A stretch of 35,716 nt of DNA from Reyranella sp. Its GTDB lineage: Bacteria; Pseudomonadota; Alphaproteobacteria; Reyranellales; Reyranellaceae. A program made the translations under genes and the position numbers. A model generated the notes under the pieces. It had not been told where the DNA came from, did no database searches, and worked only from the letters and a program-made list of their open reading frames with translations. This document shows, piece by piece, positions 29,572 through 35,716 of this stretch. Positions within the stretch are counted from its first letter, which is position 1, and each line of letters begins with the position of its first letter. The DNA lies in NCBI GenBank assembly GCA_030679805.1, contig JAUXST010000488.1, positions 1-35,716 of the forward strand, given 5' to 3'.

Positions 29572-30587
29572 GCCCCATCAACCGCCGGCGATTCGCCCAG
29601 TTCCGGGCCAGCCGGCGCGGCATGATCTCGCTGATCGTGTTCGGCACGATGTTCTTCACGTCCCTGTTCGCCGAGTTCCTGGCCAACAACAGACCGATCC
29701 TCATCTACTACGATGGCGGCCTCTATTCACCGGTGTTCCGCGACTATCCGGAAACGACGTTCGGCGGCGACCTGCCGACCAACGCCGTTTACACCGACGC
29801 GGAGGTCGTCCACGCAATCGACGCCAAGGGATGGATGCTGTGGCCGCCGATCCCCTACCGCTACGACACCATCATCAAGGGCGAGGGGCGGAGCGCGCTG
29901 TTGCCGCCGTCGCTGCGCCACCTGCTGGGGACCGACGACCAGGCGCGCGACGTGATGGCCCGCCTGATCTACGGGTTTCGCATCTCCGTTCTGTTCGGCC
30001 TCGTCCTCACGCTGCTGAGTTCGGTCGTCGGGATCGCCGCCGGGGCGGTGCAGGGCTATTTCGGCGGCGTGGTGGACATCGTCTTCCAGCGCTTTCTCGA
30101 AGTCTGGTCGAGCATGCCGACGCTCTATCTTCTGATCATCCTCGCCAGCTTCATCCAGCCCGGCTTCTGGATCCTGCTCGGCATCATGTTGCTGTTCAGC
30201 TGGATGGCGCTGGTCGGCTACGTCCGGGCGGAATTCCTGCGCGGCCGCAATCTCGACTATGTGCGGGCCGCCCGGGCGCTGGGCATGACCGACGTGCGCA
30301 TCATGCTCCAGCACATCCTGCCCAATGCCATGACGACCAGCCTCACCTTCCTGCCCTTCATCCTGGCCGGATCCGTCACCACCCTGACGGCCCTCGACTT
30401 CCTGGGTTTCGGCCTGCCGCCCGGCTCGCCATCGCTCGGAGAACTCGTGCTGCAAGGCAAGAACAACCTCATTGCCCCCTGGCTCGCCTTCACCGCCTTC
30501 TTCATCATCTCCCTCATGCTGTCGTTGCTGGTGTTCATCGGCGAAGCGGTGCGTGATGCCCTCAATCCGCGCAAGGTGCTGGCATGA
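29568..30587 (+). CDS. yejE: ABC transporter permease YejE
   Basis: MSPINRRRFAQFRASRRGMISLIVFGTMFFTSLFAEFLANNRPILIYYDGGLYSPVFRDYPETTFGGDLPT; DYVRAARALGMTDVRIMLQHILPNAM. ATG overlaps the yejB TGA. Confidence 0.94.
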   Translation: MSPINRRRFAQFRASRRGMISLIVFGTMFFTSLFAEFLANNRPILIYYDGGLYSPVFRDYPETTFGGDLPTNAVYTDAEVVHAIDAKGWMLWPPIPYRYDTIIKGEGRSALLPPSLRHLLGTDDQARDVMARLIYGFRISVLFGLVLTLLSSVVGIAAGAVQGYFGGVVDIVFQRFLEVWSSMPTLYLLIILASFIQPGFWILLGIMLLFSWMALVGYVRAEFLRGRNLDYVRAARALGMTDVRIMLQHILPNAMTTSLTFLPFILAGSVTTLTALDFLGFGLPPGSPSLGELVLQGKNNLIAPWLAFTAFFIISLMLSLLVFIGEAVRDALNPRKVLA

Positions 30588-32215
30588 GCGACAGGCTTCT
30601 CGAGATCAGCGATCTGTCGGTGACCTTCGGCGCCGGCGACAATGCCGTGCGGGCCGTTCGTGGCGTCAGCTTCGAGATCCGCCGCGGCGAGACCGTGGCG
30701 CTGGTGGGCGAATCGGGATCGGGCAAATCGGTGACGGCGCTGTCGGTCCTGCAGCTGCTGCCCTATCCGACGGCCAGGCATCCCACCGGCAGCATCCGCT
30801 TCCAGGACCGCGAACTGGTGGGCGCGCCGCCCTCCGAGCTGCTGGCCGTGCGCGGCAACCGCGTGTCGATGATCTTCCAGGAGCCGATGACGTCGCTCAA
30901 CCCGCTGCACACGATCGAGCGGCAGGTGAACGAGGTCCTGATCCTGCACAAGGGGCTCTCACGGGATGCCGCGCGAAAGCGCACGCTCCAGCTCCTGGAG
31001 CAGGTCGGCATTCCCGAGGCCGCCAAGCGCCTCGATGCCTATCCGCACCAGCTTTCGGGCGGCCAACGCCAGCGCGTGATGATCGCCATGGCGCTCGCCA
31101 ATGAGCCCGACCTGCTGATCGCCGACGAACCCACCACCGCGCTCGACGTCACCATCCAGGCGCAGATCCTGAAGCTGTTGAAGACCCTGCAGGCGCGCTA
31201 CGGCATGGCGCTGCTGTTCATCACCCACGACCTCGGCATCGTCCGCAAGATGGCCGACCGCGTCTGCGTCATGACCAAGGGGCTGATCGTCGAGCAGGGG
31301 CCGGTCGCCCGGGTCTTCGACGATCCGCAGCACAGTTATACGCAGCACCTGCTCTCGGCAGAGCCGAAGGGCCGGCCCGCCGCCGTCGATCCCGCGGCGG
31401 CGGAGATCCTGCGCCTTGACGATATAAAAGTGCACTTCCCGATCCGGCGCGGCCTGCTGCGCCGCATCGTCGGCCACGTGAAGGCGGTCGACGGCGTCAG
31501 CCTGGCGCTGCGGCAGGGCCACACCATCGGACTGGTGGGTGAATCGGGGTCCGGCAAGACGACCCTGGGCCTTGCCCTGCTGCGCCTCGAGAAGAGCCAG
31601 GGCGGCATCCGGTTCGACGGTCACGACCTGCAGACGCTCGGCGCGCGCGAGCTGCGGGCGTTGCGGCGGCAGATGCAGATCGTCTTCCAGGATCCCTTCA
31701 GCTCGCTCAGCCCGCGCATGTCGGTGGGCGAGATCGTGGGCGAAGGGCTAGAAGTCCATCGCATCGGCAGCAAGGCGGAGCGCGACCGGGCGATCGACCA
31801 GGCACTGGACGAAGTGGGCCTCGACGTGTCCAGCCGCGAACGCTACCCGCACGAATTCTCGGGCGGACAGCGCCAGCGCATTGCTATCGCCCGCGCGCTG
31901 GTGTTGAAGCCGCGCTTCATCGTGCTCGACGAGCCGACGTCGGCGCTCGACATGAGCGTACAGGCCCAGATCGTCGACCTGCTGCGCGACCTGCAGGCCC
32001 GGCACAAGCTGGCATATTTGTTCATAAGCCATGACTTAAGAGTCGTTCGCGCCCTGGCTGACGAAGTCATCGTGTTGTGCAACGGCAAGGTCGTCGAGCG
32101 CGGACCGGCCGGACAGGTCTTCGAGGCGCCGCAGACGCCATACACCCAGGCATTGATCGCTGCCGCGTTCAATCTCGAAGCCATCGGCGCCGAAGGCCAG
32201 GGGATTGCCAGCTGA
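30584..32215 (+). CDS. yejF: Dual-domain ABC transporter ATP-binding protein YejF
   Basis: Two nucleotide-binding domains: Walker A GESGSGKS and GESGSGKT, signature LSGGQRQR and FSGGQRQR, Walker B LLIADEPT and [11 protein letters not shown] overlaps the yejE TGA. Confidence 0.95.
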   Translation: MSDRLLEISDLSVTFGAGDNAVRAVRGVSFEIRRGETVALVGESGSGKSVTALSVLQLLPYPTARHPTGSIRFQDRELVGAPPSELLAVRGNRVSMIFQEPMTSLNPLHTIERQVNEVLILHKGLSRDAARKRTLQLLEQVGIPEAAKRLDAYPHQLSGGQRQRVMIAMALANEPDLLIADEPTTALDVTIQAQILKLLKTLQARYGMALLFITHDLGIVRKMADRVCVMTKGLIVEQGPVARVFDDPQHSYTQHLLSAEPKGRPAAVDPAAAEILRLDDIKVHFPIRRGLLRRIVGHVKAVDGVSLALRQGHTIGLVGESGSGKTTLGLALLRLEKSQGGIRFDGHDLQTLGARELRALRRQMQIVFQDPFSSLSPRMSVGEIVGEGLEVHRIGSKAERDRAIDQALDEVGLDVSSRERYPHEFSGGQRQRIAIARALVLKPRFIVLDEPTSALDMSVQAQIVDLLRDLQARHKLAYLFISHDLRVVRALADEVIVLCNGKVVERGPAGQVFEAPQTPYTQALIAAAFNLEAIGAEGQGIAS

Positions 32216-32316
32216 ATCTCTGCCCAGCCGAACCTCTGCTACGCGGCGCCGTTGTGGACTTGCCCGCAGAATCCGGCGACGTTGCGAACAACAAGATGAA
32301 AGGGAGGAGTCCTGGA

Positions 32317-33282
32317 ATGAGCGGATTCCGTCGCCGCCTGCTGGCCGTTGCCATCGCCTTTGCAGCCACGACACCTGCCCTCGCGCAGCCTGTCCCCATG
32401 ACCCTCGGCACGGCATCGGTCGGCGGGACCTATTTCGTTTATGGCGGCGCCGTCGCCGACCTCCTGTCCGACAGGGCCGGCATCAAGGTCACGCCCCGGC
32501 AGACCCAGGGCCCGAACCAGAACGTGATCCTGGTCGACGAAAAGAAGATCGAACTCGGCATGACCACGATGGGCGTGGCGTCTCAGGCGGTGCTGGGCTC
32601 CGCCACGTGGACCAAGGGAAAGAAGTACGAGAACATCCGGGCCCTGTTTCCGATGTACGACACGCCGATGCAGTGCGTCGTGCTCAGGAAGTCCGGTATC
32701 ACGAACTTCCGCCAGCTCGACGGCAAGACAGTCGGCGCCGGGCCGAAGGCCGGCACGGCTGGGACCTACTATCCCCTCATCTTCGATGCGCTCGGCATGA
32801 AGACGATGGTCCGCTACGGCCAGGGCGACGAGATGGGCAACCAGCTCGGCGACGGCATTCTCGACGCCTTCTGCTTCGGTGCCGGCACGCCGGTGCCGAT
32901 CTTCAGCCAACTCGACCGCGAGAAGGACGTCGTCTTCTTCACCGAGACCGATGACGACATCGCCGCGATCCGCGGCAAGTTCCCCGAGTTCTCCGCATCG
33001 CTGATCCCGAAGGGAACCTATCGGCAGCAGACCGCCGACCAGAAGACCATCGGCATGTACAATTTCGCCATCGCCCACAAGGACATGAGCGACGATCTTG
33101 CCTACGCGATCACCAAGACCGTGCTCGAAAACAGTGCACGTCTGGCCAAGGGCCACCCGGCCGGCAAGGAAACGATCGCCGCCAACGCCAGCCGGAATTC
33201 ATTCCTGCCTTTTCATCCCGGCGCGGTACGCTATTACAAGGAGAAGGGCGTCAAACTCGACCCGGCGACCCTGCCCAAGTAG
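32317..33282 (+). CDS. TAXI family TRAP transporter solute-binding protein
   Basis: Signal peptide; MTLGTASVGGTYFVYGGAVADLLSDR...QTQGPNQNVILVDEKKIELGMTTMGVASQA. SD GGGAGGAG before ATG 32317. Confidence 0.9.
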   Translation: MSGFRRRLLAVAIAFAATTPALAQPVPMTLGTASVGGTYFVYGGAVADLLSDRAGIKVTPRQTQGPNQNVILVDEKKIELGMTTMGVASQAVLGSATWTKGKKYENIRALFPMYDTPMQCVVLRKSGITNFRQLDGKTVGAGPKAGTAGTYYPLIFDALGMKTMVRYGQGDEMGNQLGDGILDAFCFGAGTPVPIFSQLDREKDVVFFTETDDDIAAIRGKFPEFSASLIPKGTYRQQTADQKTIGMYNFAIAHKDMSDDLAYAITKTVLENSARLAKGHPAGKETIAANASRNSFLPFHPGAVRYYKEKGVKLDPATLPK

Positions 33283-33319
33283 CGTCATCAAGTAGCTAGC
33301 GTATCGCAGAAGGAGTTCC

Positions 33320-34255
33320 ATGGCCGGCGCCATCGCCTACATCAGCCGCGACACCGACGGCCAGCTCTGGAAAAAAGCCTTCGAAGCGGCCCTCGGCCCG
33401 GTCGATTTCCGCACCCTCGACAATCTCGGCGACAAGGCCGACGTCGACATCGTGCTGGCGTGGAAACCACCCAGCGGCCTGATCGCCTCCTTCCCCAACG
33501 TCAAGATGATCGTGTCACTCGGCATGGGCGTCGACCATCTGCTGGCCGACGACAGGCTGCCCGAGGGCGTGCCGATCACCCGCATCATGGACGACGGGCT
33601 GGTGGGCCAGATGAGCGAGTACGCGCTCTACTGGGCGCTCCGGCATCACCGAGACATCGACAAGTACGCCGCCAGTCAGCACGCCCGGCAGTGGAAGCCC
33701 GAGGAGTTCGTCGACACCATCCACCGTCGCGTCGGCGTCCTGGGTCTGGGCACGATCGGGCAGGACACGGCCGGCAAGTTCGCCGCCCTCGGGTTTCCGA
33801 CGGCGGGCTGGAGCCGGACGCAGAAGACCCTGCCCGGTATCGAAACATTCCATGGCCCGGACGGCCTCGCGCAGGTGCTGGCGCAGAGCGACATCCTGAT
33901 CAACGTGCTGCCGCTCACCCGCGATACGCGAGGTATCCTGAACGCCAAGATGTTCGCGGCGCTGCCTCGGGGGGCCTACTTCATCAACATGGCGCGCGGC
34001 GGGCACGTGAACGACGAGGCGCTGCTGGCGGCGCTGGAGTCAGGACACTTGAGCGGCGCGGCGCTGGACGTATTCAACACCGAGCCGCTGCCCGCCGATC
34101 ACGCCTATTGGAGCCACCCGAAGGTCCATGTGACGCCGCACATCGCCGGCGCCACGAATCCAAGGACGGCCTCGCCCGGCGTGATCGAGAACATCAGGAA
34201 CGTCCGCGCCGGCCGGGCGCTGATCAACCGGATCGATCCTAAGTCGGGTTACTGA
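33320..34255 (+). CDS. ghrA: D-isomer-specific 2-hydroxyacid dehydrogenase, glyoxylate/hydroxypyruvate reductase A-like
   Basis: RRVGVLGLGTIGQDTAGKFAALGFPTAGWSRTQK, DILINVLPLTRDTRGILNAKMFAALPRGAYFINMARGGHVNDEALLAALESGHLSGAALDVFNTEPLP. Confidence 0.93.
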   Translation: MAGAIAYISRDTDGQLWKKAFEAALGPVDFRTLDNLGDKADVDIVLAWKPPSGLIASFPNVKMIVSLGMGVDHLLADDRLPEGVPITRIMDDGLVGQMSEYALYWALRHHRDIDKYAASQHARQWKPEEFVDTIHRRVGVLGLGTIGQDTAGKFAALGFPTAGWSRTQKTLPGIETFHGPDGLAQVLAQSDILINVLPLTRDTRGILNAKMFAALPRGAYFINMARGGHVNDEALLAALESGHLSGAALDVFNTEPLPADHAYWSHPKVHVTPHIAGATNPRTASPGVIENIRNVRAGRALINRIDPKSGY

Positions 34256-35630
34256 TCCGCTTCTCGATGGCCGCGAAGATGGCACGCGCTGCCTGCGCCT
34301 CGCCGCCTTCCGGACGGCCGGGCCGGCTCGCATTGTTCCAGGCCATCATGTCGAAATGCGCCCACGGCACGTCGTCGGGCACGAACTCTTTCAGATAGAG
34401 CGCCGCCGTGATGGCGCCGCCGAAAGCGACGCCCGGCGCGTTGTTGATGTCGGCCACCTTGCTGTTCAGAAGATGCCGGTAGCCCGCGAACAGCGGCAGC
34501 CGCCACATCGGGTCGGTGACGTCCCTGCCCGCCGCCAGCAGATCCTCGGCCAGCGCATCGTCATTGCAGAACAGCGCCGGCAGATCGGTGCCCAACGCCA
34601 CGCGCGCCGCTCCCGTCAGCGTCGCGCAATCGACCATCATGGTGGGCTTCTCCGAGGCGCCCTCGTGCAGGGCATCGCACAGGATCAGCCGCCCCTCGGC
34701 ATCGGTGTTGCCGATCTCGACGGAAATGCCCTTGCGCGTCGGCACGACGTCGAGCGGCCGGAAGGCATTTCCCGAAACGCTGTTCTCGACCGCCGGAACC
34801 AGCATGCGCAATCGCACCGGCAGCTTGGCTGCCATCACCATCGCCGCCACCGCCAGCACCGTGGCGGCGCCGCCCATATCCTTCTTCATGTTCAGCATGC
34901 CACCCGCCGGCTTCAGGTCGAGCCCGCCGGTGTCGAAGCACACGCCCTTGCCCACCAGCGTTACCTTCGGATCGCTCTCGCGGCCCCACACCAGATCGAT
35001 CAGGCGCGGCGCGCGCGTGCTGGCGCGGCCCACGGCATGAACCATCGGATAGTTCTGCTTCAGAAGATCGTCGCCCACGATCACCTTCACCTTAGCCTTG
35101 TGCGCCTTGGCCAAATCCTGCGCCGCCGCCGCGAGTTCGGCCGGCCCCATGTCCGACGACGGCGTGGTGATGAGATCGCGCGCCATCGCGATCGCCTCGA
35201 TCATCGCCGTCGCGCGTCCCTTGTCGGCCGCCTCCGGCCACACGAAGCGCGGCCCCTGCTTGGCCTTCTTCGCCTTGTAGCGCTCGAACTTCCAGGTCCC
35301 GAGCCCGATCGCCACCATCGCATCGGTCATCGACACCGGCGCTGGGTCCGACACCAATCGCCAGGTGCCGGCCGGCAGTTTCGATGTGAGCACGCCGAAA
35401 TCCCACAGCGTCGGCGCCGGCGGTATCACCAGCACCGCGCCCGCCACCTTGCCGTCGCGCCCCGGCAGCACGACGAGATCGCCGGAATGTCCCGAAACGC
35501 CGGTCGACTCGATCCAGCCGCGCCGCGCCGCGCTCTGCTCGCGCAGCCACGTCCGCCACTTCGGCTGGCCGACAAACTGCACGGGGAGAGAAGAAGAAGA
35601 GCGGTCGACGAAGGGCAGCGACATGGCCAT
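34239..35630 (-). CDS. Leucyl aminopeptidase family protein (peptidase M17); start codon uncertain
   Basis: VTLVGKGVCFDTGGLDLKPAGGMLNMKKDMGGAATVLA and IGNTDAEGRLILCDAL (NTDAEGR motif). In-frame starts at 35636 (GTG), 35630 (ATG) and 35624 (ATG). Confidence 0.93.
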   Translation of the reverse strand: MAMSLPFVDRSSSSLPVQFVGQPKWRTWLREQSAARRGWIESTGVSGHSGDLVVLPGRDGKVAGAVLVIPPAPTLWDFGVLTSKLPAGTWRLVSDPAPVSMTDAMVAIGLGTWKFERYKAKKAKQGPRFVWPEAADKGRATAMIEAIAMARDLITTPSSDMGPAELAAAAQDLAKAHKAKVKVIVGDDLLKQNYPMVHAVGRASTRAPRLIDLVWGRESDPKVTLVGKGVCFDTGGLDLKPAGGMLNMKKDMGGAATVLAVAAMVMAAKLPVRLRMLVPAVENSVSGNAFRPLDVVPTRKGISVEIGNTDAEGRLILCDALHEGASEKPTMMVDCATLTGAARVALGTDLPALFCNDDALAEDLLAAGRDVTDPMWRLPLFAGYRHLLNSKVADINNAPGVAFGGAITAALYLKEFVPDDVPWAHFDMMAWNNASRPGRPEGGEAQAARAIFAAIEKRISNPT

Positions 35631-35697
35631 GCTCACAATTCTGTAGGTTAATGGTCAAGATTGCCGGCCAAACTGTACGGCTGGCAAGGAGGGCGTC

Positions 35698-35716
35698 ATG
35701 GCTGATTTCACGCTGG
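35698..35716 (+). CDS. Start of an unidentified CDS (MADFTL...), truncated by window end
   Basis: ATG at 35698 preceded by a strong SD (AAGGAGGGCGTC). Confidence 0.5.

Overview
High-GC (probably alphaproteobacterial) chromosomal window, densely packed with metabolic, transport and efflux genes. No rRNA, tRNA, CRISPR array or recognisable transposase was seen. In order: 3' end of a flavin-dependent (LLM-type) monooxygenase and a polysaccharide deacetylase (+); a co-directional minus-strand cluster of IlvD/Edd-type dehydratase, divergent EPSP-synthase-like protein, RraA-family protein, carboxymuconolactone-decarboxylase-like protein and retropepsin-like aspartic protease; an exported aldo/keto reductase (+); a ~240 bp imperfect palindromic repeat element; dinB (-); an mdtABC-type RND efflux operon with a NodT-type outer-membrane factor (-); an OprD-like porin (+); thiC (-) under a TPP riboswitch but split by an in-frame TAA; a minus-strand operon of DyP peroxidase, a putative UGA-containing selenoprotein (GrdB-like, UxxC motif) and a CaiB/BaiF CoA-transferase; an orphan TctC/Bug-type binding protein; a yejABEF-type ABC importer; an orphan TAXI-type binding protein; a GhrA-like 2-hydroxyacid dehydrogenase; and an M17 leucyl aminopeptidase. 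The strongest discovery candidate is the selenoprotein at 23561..24487 (-). Two ORFs in the supplied track are joined in frame by a single TGA in the context VPT-U-PVCHQT, followed by a perfect 7-bp hairpin whose position and loop fit the bacterial SECIS rules. Other highlights are the split thiC, the large palindrome with compensating inner hairpins, and the EPSPS-like enzyme embedded in a catabolic-looking cluster. All family calls come from reading motifs by eye; no database searches were run.
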